Shown here piece by piece: positions 9,451 to 18,719 of a DNA stretch of 64,000 nucleotides (position 1 is the first letter of the stretch; each line of letters starts with the position of its first letter). Made by a program: the position numbers and the translations under genes. Under the pieces are notes generated by a model, which saw only the letters and a program-made list of their open reading frames with translations, was not told where the DNA came from and made no database searches. Source of the DNA: Pelomonas sp. Root405 (lineage in GTDB: Bacteria; Pseudomonadota; Gammaproteobacteria; Burkholderiales; Burkholderiaceae_C); NCBI RefSeq assembly GCF_001425165.1, contig NZ_LMDU01000018.1:62001-126000 (forward strand), written 5' to 3'.

Positions 9451-9879
9451 TCAATAGAGGCCGAACAGCTTGGCACCCAGCAGCACCGTCAGCAGCGTGC
9501 TGAGGACCAGCGTGACCAGCGCCGAGCTGTGGCCCTGGGCTTTGCTGACACTGTGCGTCGCGTCCATCCACAGATGACGCACACCGGCGATGAAGTGGAA
9601 GAGGTAGCCCCAGATCAGCCCCAACGTCACCAGCTTGACGAACCAGCCCGGGATACCGGCGAAGCCAGCCACGAAGACATTCGTGAAGGTCTCGAACGAG
9701 ATTTCCGTGCTCAGGCTGGTGTCCAGCATCCAAATCGCGAACGGCAGCAACGCGAACAACACGAAGCCGCTGATGCGGTGAAGGATGGAGACGATGCCGG
9801 CCGGCGGGAGTCGATAACTGACGATCTGCGTGACGTGAATATTTCGGTAAACCGGTCTTGCTTTCGCGCTTTCCGCCAT
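9451..9879 (-). CDS. sdhC: succinate dehydrogenase cytochrome b556 subunit
   Basis: The 142-residue first anchor subunit of complex II. The conserved SILHRISG motif lies in the first third. The heme-ligand region is YLFHFIAGVRHLWMD, before the last helix. Three membrane helices fit residues about 31-51, 76-96 and 118-138. It is the first gene of the sdhCDAB-sdhE-gltA operon. On the minus strand the sequence TAGAAT at 9916-9911 is a possible -10 for this operon, but no good -35 is visible. Confidence 0.95.
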   Translation of the reverse strand: MAESAKARPVYRNIHVTQIVSYRLPPAGIVSILHRISGFVLFALLPFAIWMLDTSLSTEISFETFTNVFVAGFAGIPGWFVKLVTLGLIWGYLFHFIAGVRHLWMDATHSVSKAQGHSSALVTLVLSTLLTVLLGAKLFGLY

Positions 9880-9969
9880 GTCGAGCCCGTAATCAATGTG
9901 AAACCGAAAGATTCTAGGTCAGAGACAAAGACCAAGCTTCGTGCTTGCTGCAGTGCGGCATTGTCAGTT

Positions 9970-10686
9970 TCAGTTCAACTCGTTGAGGTAGTGGTCGGCT
10001 TGCGTGTGGTAGAGCCCACGCCGCAGTTCGACCGCGCGATCGCCGTAGGTGTAGGCCACGCGCTCCACGCTGAGCAGCGGCGCGCCGTCCGGCACGCCCA
10101 GCAGTTCTGCCGCCTCGGCGCGGGCAGAAACCGCGCGCAGCTTCTCCTCGGCGCGCACCATGTGCACTTGGTAGCGCTCCTCAAAGAGAGCGTAGAGCGT
10201 GCCCGGATAGGCGTCGATCACTTCGCCGCTCAAGCCCTCGAAGTGGCGCAGCGGCAGCCACAGGTCGTCCAGCACCACGGCCCGACCGCGGCGCAGCAAC
10301 AGCCGCCTGATCTCGATGACCGGCTCGGCAGTGCGCAGTTGCAGCGCCCGCGCCGTCTCGGCCGTGGCGCGGGCGCGCCGGCAATGCAGCAGTTCGCGCG
10401 TGAAGCCGGTCACGCCGTCATCGGCAACCAGCCGCAGGAAGCGATAGGAGTTGCGCGGTGCGGTGTGTGTGGCAACGAAAGTGCCGCGCCCCTGGCGGCG
10501 CTCGACGACATGCTCGGCGCTCAACTCGTCCAGCGCCCGCCTGACCGTGCCCGGGCTCGCGTGGAAGCGCTCGGCCAGCGCCGCCTCGCTGGGCAGGGCG
10601 TCGCCAGGCCGCCACTCACCCGCGGCGAGTGCGGCCACGATCAACTGGCGGATCTGCTCGTACAGCGGGGCTGGCGACTTGGGCAT
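9970..10686 (-). CDS. GntR-family (HutC-type) transcriptional regulator
   Basis: A 238-residue regulator with an N-terminal winged-helix DNA-binding domain (about 6-72; [24 protein letters not shown] is the helix-turn-helix) and a C-terminal UTRA ligand-binding domain (about 90-230). The start is put at [13 protein letters not shown]; an 11-residue upstream extension lacks family character. It lies between sdhC (90 bases downstream) and divergent mdh (103 bases away). Position suggests it controls sdh and/or mdh in response to a small acid, but the ligand is unknown. Confidence 0.88.
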   Translation of the reverse strand: MPKSPAPLYEQIRQLIVAALAAGEWRPGDALPSEAALAERFHASPGTVRRALDELSAEHVVERRQGRGTFVATHTAPRNSYRFLRLVADDGVTGFTRELLHCRRARATAETARALQLRTAEPVIEIRRLLLRRGRAVVLDDLWLPLRHFEGLSGEVIDAYPGTLYALFEERYQVHMVRAEEKLRAVSARAEAAELLGVPDGAPLLSVERVAYTYGDRAVELRRGLYHTQADHYLNELN

Positions 10687-10789
10687 GGGCGCATTGCAGC
10701 ACAGGGTATGCCCGTACACTTGCCCGCCTTCAGGCGGCGCGCTTGGCGCCCCTCGACGTCAGCTTTATCAACTGTCCCCGGAGATCTCC

Positions 10790-11776
10790 ATGAGCAAGAA
10801 ACCCGTTCGCGTCGCCGTCACCGGCGCAGCAGGCCAGATCGGCTATGCCCTGCTGTTCCGCATCGCCTCCGGCGAGATGCTGGGCAAGGACCAGCCCGTC
10901 ATCCTGCAACTGCTGGAGATCCCCGACGAGAAGGCCCAGAACGCGCTCAAGGGCGTCATCATGGAGCTGGAAGACTGCGCTTTCCCGCTGCTGGCCGGCA
11001 TCGAAGCGCACAGCGACCCGATGACCGCCTTCAAGGACACCGACTACGCGCTGCTGGTCGGTTCGCGCCCGCGCGGCCCGGGCATGGAACGCGCCGAGCT
11101 GCTGTCGATCAACGGCGCCATCTTCACGACGCAGGGCAAGGCGCTCAACGCCGTCGCCTCGCGCAACGTCAAGGTGCTGGTGGTGGGCAACCCTGCCAAC
11201 ACCAATGCCTACATCGCGATGAAGTCGGCCCCGGACCTGCCGGCCAAGAACTTCACCGCCATGCTGCGCCTGGATCACAACCGCGCCGCCAGCCAACTGG
11301 CTGCCAAGACCGGCAAGGCCGTCGCCGCCATCGAGAAGCTGACCGTGTGGGGCAACCACTCGCCCACGATGTACGCCGACTACCGCAACGCCACCATCGA
11401 CGGCCAGTCGGTGAAGGAGTTGATCAACGACGAGCAGTGGAACCGCGAGGTCTTCCTGCCCACCGTCGGCAAGCGCGGCGCGGCCATCATTGCCGCTCGC
11501 GGTTTGTCCTCGGCCGCCTCGGCCGCCAACGCCGCCATCGACCACATGCGCGACTGGGCCCTGGGCACCAACGGCAAGTGGGTCACGATGGGCATCCCGT
11601 CGGGCGGCGAATACGGCATCCCCAAGGAAGTCATGTTCGGCTATCCGGTCACCTGCGAAGGCGGCGAGTACAAGATCGTGCAAGGCATCGAGATCGACGC
11701 CTTCTCGCAGGAGTGCATCAACAAGACGCTGAAGGAACTGACGGACGAGCAGGACGGCGTCAAGCACCTGCTGTAA
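10790..11776 (+). CDS. mdh: malate dehydrogenase
   Basis: The NAD-dependent enzyme that oxidises malate to oxaloacetate. The 328 residues match the betaproteobacterial form. Visible features are the nucleotide-binding [11 protein letters not shown] at about 11-21, the substrate-loop arginines in [11 protein letters not shown], the catalytic Asp/Arg region [11 protein letters not shown] and the proton-relay histidine in WGNHSPTMY. The ATG at 10790 has GGAG six bases upstream. The frame is open 339 bases further upstream, but that part is antisense to gntR. It is followed by a strong terminator and stands alone as a transcript. Confidence 0.98.
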   Translation: MSKKPVRVAVTGAAGQIGYALLFRIASGEMLGKDQPVILQLLEIPDEKAQNALKGVIMELEDCAFPLLAGIEAHSDPMTAFKDTDYALLVGSRPRGPGMERAELLSINGAIFTTQGKALNAVASRNVKVLVVGNPANTNAYIAMKSAPDLPAKNFTAMLRLDHNRAASQLAAKTGKAVAAIEKLTVWGNHSPTMYADYRNATIDGQSVKELINDEQWNREVFLPTVGKRGAAIIAARGLSSAASAANAAIDHMRDWALGTNGKWVTMGIPSGGEYGIPKEVMFGYPVTCEGGEYKIVQGIEIDAFSQECINKTLKELTDEQDGVKHLL

Positions 11777-11793
11777 GCCACTTCAGCAAGAAC

Positions 11794-11819
11794 AAAGGCC
11801 TCCCTCGGGAGGCCTTTTT
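11794..11819 (+). terminator. Rho-independent terminator of mdh
   Basis: An 11-base arm (11794-11804) pairs with 11807-11817 around a tight TC/CTCG turn and runs into TTTTT at 11815-11819, 18 bases after the mdh stop. On the minus strand it may also stop the chemoreceptor gene that ends at 11834. Confidence 0.9.
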
Positions 11820-11833
11820 CGTTGCCGTGCCGT

Positions 11834-13399
11834 TCAGCGCGTCGCGGGCAGGCGGAAGGTCGACACCGTCTCCACCAGTTGCTGGGCCTGCACCTTCAGC
11901 CCGTCGGCCGCCGCAGCCATCTGCTCCACCATCGCGGCGTTCTGTTGAGTGGCCTGGTCCATCTGGGTGACGGCCGCCCCGACCTGCGACACGCCCGAAC
12001 TCTGCTCGGCGCTCGACGAACTGATCTCGCCCATGATGTCGGTCACACGCTGGATGCTGCTGACCACCCTGTCCATCGTCGCGCCGGCCTGGTCGACCAA
12101 CGTGTTGCCGCGGTCGACCCGCTCCATGCTCTGCGAGATCAGGTTCTTGATTTCTCGCGCCGCCTCGGCACTGCGGCCTGCGAGCAAGCGCACTTCGCCG
12201 GCCACGACCGCGAAGCCGCGCCCTTGCTCGCCTGCACGCGCAGCCTCGACGGCGGCGTTGAGCGCCAGGATGTTGGTCTGGAAGGCGATGCCGTCGATGA
12301 CCGAGATGATGTCGCCGATGCGCCGCGAGCTGTCGTTGATGCCCTTCATCGTGTCGACGACCTGCTTGACGACCTGACCGCCCTCGGCCGCCACATGCGA
12401 GGCGTTCTGCGCCAGCTGGTTGGCTTGCTGGGCGTTGTCGACGTTGTTGCGCACCGTCGCACCCAGCTCATCCATGGACGCCGCTGTCTGCTGAAGCGCG
12501 CTGGCCTGGCTTTCGGTGCGGGCGCTGAGGTCCTGATTGCCGCTCGCGATCTCCGAGCTGGCATTGGCGACCGACTCCGATCCGTCACGCACCTGCTTGA
12601 CGATGCTGGCCATGCTGTCGCGCATCGCGCTGACGCCTTGCATCACGCTGGCGTGATCGCCGGCCTGCAGTTCGATGTCGACACCGAGATCACCCTCGGC
12701 CAGCCGGCGCGTGATCGCGTTGACCGTGGCAGGTTCGCCACCCAACTGTCGGGTGATGCTGCGGGTGATCGCCAGACCCAGGGTCAGCAGCAGGGCGACG
12801 AGCGCCAGCACGCCGAGGCCCACTTTCCACACGCGCTGCAGGATGGCGTCGTTGACGGTGTCGACATAGACGCCCGAGCCGATGATCCAGCCCCACGGCG
12901 CAAAGCCCTTCACGTAGGACTCCTTCGGCACCGGCTGGTCGCTGCCAGGCTTGGGCCACATGTAGGGAATGAAGCCGCCGCCCTGCGCCTTGACGATGTT
13001 GACCATCTCGACGAACAGCGCCTTGCCGGTCGGGTCCTTGCTGGCCGAAAGCGGCTTGCCGTCAAGCTCCGGCTTCATGGGGTGCATGACCATGACCGGC
13101 GTGTTGTCGTTGATCCAGAAGTATTCGTTGCCGCTGTAGCGCAGGCCCTTCACGGCGGCCAGAGCCGCCTTCTTGGCGTCGTCATCCGCCAGCTTGCCGG
13201 CGGCCACCTGGGCGTGAAAATGCGCGACGACGCCATGCGCGGCTTCCACCGCCTGACGAACCGCCTGCTGACGCTCGTTCATGATGAGGGCGCGCTCCGA
13301 GAACAGCAGGAAGCCGGCCACCAGCAGCACGCCCAGCACTGCGCCCAAGGTCTGTAACGCCAGGCGGCGGGAACAGCTGAGCGATTCGAGCTTGATCAT
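11834..13399 (-). CDS. methyl-accepting chemotaxis protein with single-Cache sensor domain
   Basis: A 521-residue chemoreceptor. Membrane helix 1 is at about 13-33, then a periplasmic single-Cache ligand domain (40-190; motifs [18 protein letters not shown] and [11 protein letters not shown]), membrane helix 2 at about 190-212, HAMP (213-265) and a long methyl-accepting coiled coil with the conserved hairpin tip [19 protein letters not shown]. The C-terminus FRLPATR lacks the NWETF-type pentapeptide that tethers CheR/CheB. Its neighbours are TCA enzymes, so an organic acid ligand is plausible but not shown. No che genes are nearby. Confidence 0.95.
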   Translation of the reverse strand: MIKLESLSCSRRLALQTLGAVLGVLLVAGFLLFSERALIMNERQQAVRQAVEAAHGVVAHFHAQVAAGKLADDDAKKAALAAVKGLRYSGNEYFWINDNTPVMVMHPMKPELDGKPLSASKDPTGKALFVEMVNIVKAQGGGFIPYMWPKPGSDQPVPKESYVKGFAPWGWIIGSGVYVDTVNDAILQRVWKVGLGVLALVALLLTLGLAITRSITRQLGGEPATVNAITRRLAEGDLGVDIELQAGDHASVMQGVSAMRDSMASIVKQVRDGSESVANASSEIASGNQDLSARTESQASALQQTAASMDELGATVRNNVDNAQQANQLAQNASHVAAEGGQVVKQVVDTMKGINDSSRRIGDIISVIDGIAFQTNILALNAAVEAARAGEQGRGFAVVAGEVRLLAGRSAEAAREIKNLISQSMERVDRGNTLVDQAGATMDRVVSSIQRVTDIMGEISSSSAEQSSGVSQVGAAVTQMDQATQQNAAMVEQMAAAADGLKVQAQQLVETVSTFRLPATR

Positions 13400-13537
13400 G
13401 GGGTGTCTCCACGTGTCGTTGGTCGCTCATGCTGTCACGCATGGCTCAGGCGGAACAGTGCATGAAGCCTTTAGAACCTCGCGAATCCGCGACCACCATC
13501 ACGCTGATGCGTCTCCTGCGCTGAGTACAGTGGCGTG

Positions 13538-14539
13538 ATGAGCGCCCTCCTCCACCCAAGCAAAGCCTTGTTCGGCAATGAAACGCCGCGCACCGCGCTG
13601 CCAGTCGTCGACCACTATTGCGGCGTCGAGGCCCGCATGCGCAAAAGCCTGGCCTTGCAGGCCGAGCTGGGCCCGGTCTTCGACATCACGCTGGACGCCG
13701 AGGACGGCGCCCCGGTCGGTGGCGAGGCCGAGCACGCGCTGTTGATTGCCGAGTTGGCGACCAGCGCCGCCAACCGCTTCGGCCGCGTCGGCGCGCGCGT
13801 CCACCCGTTCGGCCATGCGGCTTTCGAGGCCGACGTCGACACGCTGCTCAGCAAGGCCGGCCAGCGCCTGGCCTACTTGATGATCCCCAAGCCTGAGAGC
13901 GCCGCCGACGTGGACCGCGCGGCCATTGCCATCGACGCTGCCTGCGAACGCCACGGCCAACCGAAGCTGCCGCTGCAGGTGCTCATCGAGACCCACGGCG
14001 CATTGCGGGAGGTCTTCCGCATCGCCGCCCATCCGCGCATCGAGTCGCTGTCCTTCGGTTTGATGGACTTCGTGTCCGCCCACGGCGGCGCCATCCCGAA
14101 GGCCGCGATGGAATTGCCCGGCCAGTTCGAGCACCCGCTGGTCGTGCGCGCCAAGCTGGAAATCGCTGCAGCCGCGCATGCCTTTGGCAAGACACCTTCG
14201 CACTGCGTCGTCACCGAATTCCGCGATGCCACCGCCTTGGCCGGCGCGGCCCGCCGCGCCGCGCGCGAGTTTGGCTACACGCGCATGTGGAGCATCCACC
14301 CCGACCAGATCCGCACCATCGTCGAAGCCTTCGCGCCGGCCGCCGACGAGATCGCCGAGGCGGCCGAACTGCTGCTGGCGGCGCAAAGCCAGCAATGGGC
14401 GCCGATTTCCTTCCGTGACCGATTGCACGACCGCGCCAGTTATCGGTATTTCTGGACCGTGCTCGAACGCGCACAACGCACGGGGCGCGCGCTGCCGGCC
14501 GAAGCCCGATCGGCGTTTTTCCCCGTATCCATCGGGTAA
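13538..14539 (+). CDS. CitE-like HpcH/HpaI aldolase/citrate lyase family protein (CoA ester lyase)
   Basis: A 333-residue TIM-barrel protein related to the citrate lyase beta subunit and malyl-/citramalyl-CoA lyases. Family motifs are FDITLDAEDGAP (metal-binding acidic residues), RVHPFG, LIETHGALREV and SFGLMDFVSAHGG. It is longer than CitE proper and has no citD/citF beside it, so it is not part of citrate lyase. Its place between mdh and acnB suggests a CoA-thioester reaction on a TCA-related C4-C6 acid. An in-frame GTG lies one codon upstream; the ATG is preferred. Confidence 0.85.
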   Translation: MSALLHPSKALFGNETPRTALPVVDHYCGVEARMRKSLALQAELGPVFDITLDAEDGAPVGGEAEHALLIAELATSAANRFGRVGARVHPFGHAAFEADVDTLLSKAGQRLAYLMIPKPESAADVDRAAIAIDAACERHGQPKLPLQVLIETHGALREVFRIAAHPRIESLSFGLMDFVSAHGGAIPKAAMELPGQFEHPLVVRAKLEIAAAAHAFGKTPSHCVVTEFRDATALAGAARRAAREFGYTRMWSIHPDQIRTIVEAFAPAADEIAEAAELLLAAQSQQWAPISFRDRLHDRASYRYFWTVLERAQRTGRALPAEARSAFFPVSIG

Positions 14540-14664
14540 AGCACGGAGCGAAGGGGGCGTCCGGTACGCCGGACAATCCCAACAACTCTTCACCGTTGCG
14601 CGGCCGGATTGCAGCCACCATGCGCCGCACCCGCCACCTTTCACCTCTCCACCCGACATACCCG

Positions 14665-15246
14665 ATGCTGCTTTCCTCGCTTCGCGGCTGCGCCGCTGCC
14701 CTGATCCTTTGCGCCACCCTCCCCGCTCTGGCCCAGACGGCGCCCGCCAAGCCTGTCAAACCCATCAAGCCTGCGGTCAAGCCCAAGACAGTTGCAGCCA
14801 AGCCGCTCCCGAAGAAGGCGCCTGAGCCCCCGCCGGCGCCGGTGCTCATCGACGCTGACGAAGCGCAGCTGGCGGCGTCCGAGCGCGCCCACTTGGGCGA
14901 CTACGCCTGCGAGTTCAAGCAGAACATCCACATCGAGAAGCACCCCGAGGTTGCGGGCTACGTCAACGTGGCCTGGCAAAAGCAGGTTTTCACCATGAAA
15001 CCGGTGCTGTCGTCCACCGGCGCATTGCGCCTGGAAGACGTGACTGGCCGCACGCTGATGATCCAGATCGCCAACAAATCCATGCTGCTGGACACCAAGA
15101 TCGGCCAGCGCTTGGTGGACGAGTGCATCCACCCCGAGCAGGAGAAGCAGATGGCCGCCGCTAAGGCCGCGCTGATCAACGATCCCGAAGCGCAGGCCGC
15201 CGCCGCCGCACGCAGCAGCCTGGGCATCGCGCCGGCAGCCAAGTGA
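14665..15246 (+). CDS. exported hypothetical protein with Lys/Pro-rich linker
   Basis: A 193-residue protein with a clear Sec signal peptide (MLLSSLRGCAAALILCATLPALAQ is its extent, cleavage probably after ALA). A Lys/Pro/Ala-rich stretch (residues about 25-55) probably spans the periplasm, and a folded domain of about 100 residues holds two cysteines (YACEF and DECIHPEQ) likely to form a disulfide. I do not recognise the family; the Cys-bearing beta-rich domain loosely recalls MliC-type lysozyme inhibitors. The start at 14665 is chosen because the signal peptide begins there. It lies between the CitE-like gene and vapBC. Confidence 0.75.
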   Translation: MLLSSLRGCAAALILCATLPALAQTAPAKPVKPIKPAVKPKTVAAKPLPKKAPEPPPAPVLIDADEAQLAASERAHLGDYACEFKQNIHIEKHPEVAGYVNVAWQKQVFTMKPVLSSTGALRLEDVTGRTLMIQIANKSMLLDTKIGQRLVDECIHPEQEKQMAAAKAALINDPEAQAAAAARSSLGIAPAAK

Positions 15247-15256
15247 CTCATCCGGG

Positions 15257-15285
15257 TTGATGCCCTAGCCTCCGGTATGTAGAAT
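15257..15285 (+). promoter_or_regulatory. sigma-70-type promoter of vapBC
   Basis: TTGATG (15257-15262) and TAGAAT (15280-15285) stand 17 bp apart, the ideal spacing for a housekeeping promoter. They lie 66 bases before the vapB start. The -10 is embedded in the repeat cluster at 15274-15310, so a bound repressor would block it. Confidence 0.65.
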
Positions 15286-15310
15286 GAATGCATACTTTCT
15301 GATGCATACC
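15274..15310. repeat. inverted and direct repeats, probable VapBC operator
   Basis: GGTATG (15274-15279) is the inverse of CATACC (15305-15310). ATGCATAC occurs at 15288-15295 and again at 15302-15309, exactly 14 bp apart. The cluster covers the promoter -10 and likely transcription start, where VapB/AbrB-fold antitoxins normally bind for autoregulation. Confidence 0.6.
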
Positions 15311-15350
15311 TGAGACGCGCCTTCGCAGCGGCTCAGCCGCTGGAGGCGCC

Positions 15351-15611
15351 ATGGAAGCCACTGTTGCCGAACGCGGGCAGATCACCCTGCCCAAGGCCGT
15401 CCGGGATGCCCTCGGCCTGACCAAGGGCACGACGCTCAAGGTCGAGCTGGACGGCGGCCGCATCATCCTGCGCAAGGACGTGGGTGATGCGCTGTCCAAG
15501 ATGCGCGGCCGCATCAAGCTGCCCGCCGGCACGACGACGGATGACGTCATGCGCGAGTTGCGCGGCCGTGCCCCCGGCGACCCCTATCCCCCACCGGACG
15601 AGACTGAGTGA
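15351..15611 (+). CDS. vapB: AbrB/MazE-fold antitoxin (VapB)
   Basis: An 86-residue antitoxin. Residues 1-46 form a swapped-hairpin AbrB/SpoVT DNA-binding domain (motifs VAERGQITLPKAVRDALGL and VELDGGRIILRKD). The charged C-terminal tail (47-86) is the expected toxin-binding, proteolysis-prone part. GGAGG lies upstream of the ATG. Its stop overlaps the toxin GTG by four bases (GTGA), the standard coupled arrangement of TA pairs. Confidence 0.92.
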   Translation: MEATVAERGQITLPKAVRDALGLTKGTTLKVELDGGRIILRKDVGDALSKMRGRIKLPAGTTTDDVMRELRGRAPGDPYPPPDETE

Positions 15612-16027
15612 TTGCAGTCGACACCTCCATCCTCGTCGACTACATCGGCGACGGGCCATCCGCGGATGAAGCCGAGCGACTGCTGCGCGGCGCGCTGTCG
15701 ACTGGCCCTGTCGTCGCTTGCGAGGTCGTCGTCAGCGAGGTGGTGGCCGGACTCGGACACAGCGACATCGTCCTGGAGACGCTGGAAGCCATCGGGATCG
15801 GCTTTTCGCCGCTGGAACTGCGCGCCGCGCTGCGGGCCGGCGAAATGCAGCGGCGCTACCGTCAGCGGCTGCCGACGACCGCCACTCCCCACGACATCAA
15901 GCGTACCGTCCCCGACTTCCTCATCGGTGCCCATGCCCTGCTGCAATGCCAGGGACTGATCACCCGCGACGCCGGCTTCTTTCGTGATTACTTCAAGGGC
16001 CTGCGCGTCATCGCGCCCAAGGCTTGA
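15608..16027 (+). CDS. vapC: PIN-domain ribonuclease toxin (VapC)
   Basis: A 139-residue PIN nuclease toxin, expected to cleave tRNA or rRNA when free of VapB. The acidic metal-binding set is intact: D5 (VDTSILVDY), E44 (VSEVVAG), D103 (DFLIGAHAL) and D121 (TRDAGFF). It starts with GTG inside the vapB stop. The module lies between an exported protein gene and acnB and ends only 33 bases before acnB, so readthrough into acnB is possible. All catalytic residues are present, so the toxin is probably active. Confidence 0.92.
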   Translation: MIAVDTSILVDYIGDGPSADEAERLLRGALSTGPVVACEVVVSEVVAGLGHSDIVLETLEAIGIGFSPLELRAALRAGEMQRRYRQRLPTTATPHDIKRTVPDFLIGAHALLQCQGLITRDAGFFRDYFKGLRVIAPKA

Positions 16028-16060
16028 TTCCTTTTCGTCCCCCGTTTCAGGAGTTCTCCC

Positions 16061-18652
16061 ATGCTCACCGCCTACCGCCAACACGTTGCTGAACGCGCCG
16101 CCCTCGGCATTCCGCCCCTGCCCCTGGAAGCCAAGCAGGTGGCCGAACTGATCGAGCTGATCAAGGCGCCGCCGGCCGGTGAAGGCGAATTCCTGCTGGA
16201 CCTGTTGACTCACCGCGTGCCCCCGGGCGTTGACGATGCCGCGAAGGTCAAGGCCTCGTTCCTGGCCGCGGTCGCGCATGGCGACGTCAGCGTCGGCCTC
16301 ATCTCCAAGGCCAAGGCGACCGAGCTGCTGGGCACCATGGTGGGCGGCTACAACGTGCATCCGCTGATCGAGCTGCTGGACGACCCCGAAGTCGCTGGCG
16401 TCGCAGCCGAAGGCCTGAAGAAGACGCTGCTGATGTTCGACTTCTTCAACGACGTCGCCACCAAAGCCAAGGCCGGCAACGCCAAGGCCCAGGAGGTGAT
16501 GCAGTCCTGGGCGAACGCCGAGTGGTTCACCTCGCGCCCTGAAGTCGAGAGGAAGATCACCGTCACCGTCTTCAAGGTGCCCGGCGAGACCAATACCGAC
16601 GACCTGTCCCCCGCGCCTGACGCCTGGAGCCGCCCGGACATCCCGCTGCACTACCTGGCAATGCTGAAGAACACGCGGCCCGACGCGGCGTTCAAGCCCG
16701 AGGAAGACGGCAAGCGCGGCCCGATGCAGTTCATCGAGGACCTGAAGAAGAAGGGCCATCTGGTCGCCTATGTCGGCGACGTCGTCGGCACCGGCTCCTC
16801 GCGCAAGTCGGCCACCAACTCGGTGGTCTGGGCCACGGGTCAGGACATTCCCTTCGTGCCGAACAAGCGTTTCGGCGGCGTCACGCTCGGCGGCAAGATC
16901 GCGCCGATCTTCTTCAACACCCAGGAAGACTCCGGCTCGCTGCCCATCGAGGTCGACGTCGGCAAGCTGGAGATGGGCGACGTCATCGACGTGCTGCCTT
17001 ACGACGGCAAGCTCGTGAAGAACGGCGAAACCGTGGCCGAGTTCAAGCTGCGCAGCGACGTGCTGTTCGACGAAGTGCGCGCCGGCGGCCGCATCAACCT
17101 CATCATCGGTCGCTCACTGACCGCCAAGGCGCGCGAGTTCCTCGGCCTGCCCGCGTCCACGCTGTTCCGCCTGCCGGCGCCGCCCGCCGAGACCAAGGCC
17201 GGCTTCACGCTGGCCCAAAAGATGGTGGGCCGCGCCGTCGGCCTGCCCGAGGGCCACGGCGTGCGCCCGGGCACCTATTGCGAGCCCAAGATGACGACGG
17301 TCGGCTCGCAGGACACGACCGGCCCGATGACCCGCGACGAGCTGAAGGACCTGGCCTGCCTCGGCTTCTCGGCCGACCTGGTCATGCAGTCCTTCTGCCA
17401 CACCGCGGCCTACCCCAAGCCCGTGGACGTCAAGACCCACCGCGAGCTGCCGGCCTTCATCAGCAACCGCGGCGGCGTGTCACTGCGCCCGGGTGACGGC
17501 GTCATTCACAGCTGGCTGAACCGCCTGCTGCTGCCCGACACCGTCGGCACCGGCGGCGACTCGCACACCCGCTTCCCCATCGGCATTTCCTTCCCCGCGG
17601 GCTCGGGCCTTGTCGCATTCGGCGCCGCCACGGGCGTGATGCCGCTGGACATGCCGGAGTCGGTGCTGGTGCGCTTCAAGGGCCAGATGCAGCCCGGCGT
17701 GACACTGCGCGACCTCGTGCACGCGATCCCGCTGTACGCCATCAAGGCCGGCCTGTTGACCGTGGCCAAGGCTGGCAAGAAGAACGTGTTCTCGGGCCGC
17801 ATCCTCGAGATCGAAGGCCTGCCTGACCTGAAGGTCGAGCAAGCCTTCGAGCTGAGCGACGCCTCCGCCGAACGCTCGGCGGCCGGCTGCACGATCAAGC
17901 TCAACCCCGCGCCGATCAAGGAATACCTCACCAGCAACGTCGTGCTGATGAAGAACATGATCGCCGACGGTTATGCCGACGCGAAGACGCTGCAGCGGCG
18001 CATCGAGAAGGTCGAGGCCTGGCTGGCCAAGCCCGAGCTGCTCGAAGCCGACAAGGACGCCGAATACGCCGCCGTCATCGAGATCGACCTGGCCGACATC
18101 AAGGAGCCCATCCTCTGCTGCCCCAACGACCCGGACGACGCCAAGACGCTGTCCGAAGTCGCCGGCACCAAGATCGATGAGGCCTTCATCGGCTCGTGCA
18201 TGACCAACATCGGCCACTTCCGCGCCGCGGCCAAGCTGCTGGGCGGCCAGCGCGACATTCCGGTCAAGCTGTGGGTGGCCCCGCCCACCAAGATGGACCA
18301 GAGCGAGCTGATCAAGGAAGGCCATTACGCCGCCTTCGGCACGGCCGGTGCGCGCACCGAGATGCCGGGCTGCAGCCTGTGCATGGGCAACCAGGCCCAG
18401 GTGCGCGAGGGCGCGACCGTGGTGTCCACGTCGACCCGCAACTTCCCCAACCGCCTGGGCAAGAACACCAACGTGTTCCTCGCCTCGGCCGAGCTGGCGG
18501 CCATTGCCTCGAAGCTGGGCCACATCCCCTCGGTGCAGGAGTACCACGAGGCGATGGGCATCATCAACAAGGACACGGCCAGCGTCTACAAGTACCTGAA
18601 CTTCGACCAGATCGAGGAGTACGCCGACGCCGCCAAGGCCGTGACGGCCTGA
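16061..18652 (+). CDS. acnB: aconitate hydratase B
   Basis: An 863-residue bifunctional aconitase/2-methylisocitrate dehydratase that isomerises citrate to isocitrate through a [4Fe-4S] cluster. The order of domains is that of AcnB: an N-terminal HEAT-like domain (1-160), swivel domain (about 170-370; [14 protein letters not shown]), then the catalytic domains. Cluster cysteines lie in IGSCMTN and GCSLCMGN. The start has AGGAG 8 bases upstream. A strong terminator follows. It completes the mdh-citE-like-acnB order of this group. Confidence 0.98.
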   Translation: MLTAYRQHVAERAALGIPPLPLEAKQVAELIELIKAPPAGEGEFLLDLLTHRVPPGVDDAAKVKASFLAAVAHGDVSVGLISKAKATELLGTMVGGYNVHPLIELLDDPEVAGVAAEGLKKTLLMFDFFNDVATKAKAGNAKAQEVMQSWANAEWFTSRPEVERKITVTVFKVPGETNTDDLSPAPDAWSRPDIPLHYLAMLKNTRPDAAFKPEEDGKRGPMQFIEDLKKKGHLVAYVGDVVGTGSSRKSATNSVVWATGQDIPFVPNKRFGGVTLGGKIAPIFFNTQEDSGSLPIEVDVGKLEMGDVIDVLPYDGKLVKNGETVAEFKLRSDVLFDEVRAGGRINLIIGRSLTAKAREFLGLPASTLFRLPAPPAETKAGFTLAQKMVGRAVGLPEGHGVRPGTYCEPKMTTVGSQDTTGPMTRDELKDLACLGFSADLVMQSFCHTAAYPKPVDVKTHRELPAFISNRGGVSLRPGDGVIHSWLNRLLLPDTVGTGGDSHTRFPIGISFPAGSGLVAFGAATGVMPLDMPESVLVRFKGQMQPGVTLRDLVHAIPLYAIKAGLLTVAKAGKKNVFSGRILEIEGLPDLKVEQAFELSDASAERSAAGCTIKLNPAPIKEYLTSNVVLMKNMIADGYADAKTLQRRIEKVEAWLAKPELLEADKDAEYAAVIEIDLADIKEPILCCPNDPDDAKTLSEVAGTKIDEAFIGSCMTNIGHFRAAAKLLGGQRDIPVKLWVAPPTKMDQSELIKEGHYAAFGTAGARTEMPGCSLCMGNQAQVREGATVVSTSTRNFPNRLGKNTNVFLASAELAAIASKLGHIPSVQEYHEAMGIINKDTASVYKYLNFDQIEEYADAAKAVTA

Positions 18653-18671
18653 GCCTGAAGGGCTTCAAGCC

Positions 18672-18704
18672 AGCCCGCCGCGCGCAAGCCCGGCGGGCTT
18701 TTTG
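18672..18704 (+). terminator. Rho-independent terminator of acnB
   Basis: A 9-bp stem (18672-18680 with 18691-18699), a 10-base loop and a TTTTT run (18699-18703), 20 bases after the acnB stop. It separates acnB from the convergent ankyrin gene. Confidence 0.85.
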
Positions 18705-18719
18705 TTGCCTTCGCAGCGC

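Noticed and set aside
10451-10789. N-terminal extension of mdh
   Set aside because: It lies antisense to gntR and adds 113 residues that no malate dehydrogenase has; the ATG at 10790 has a good ribosome site.
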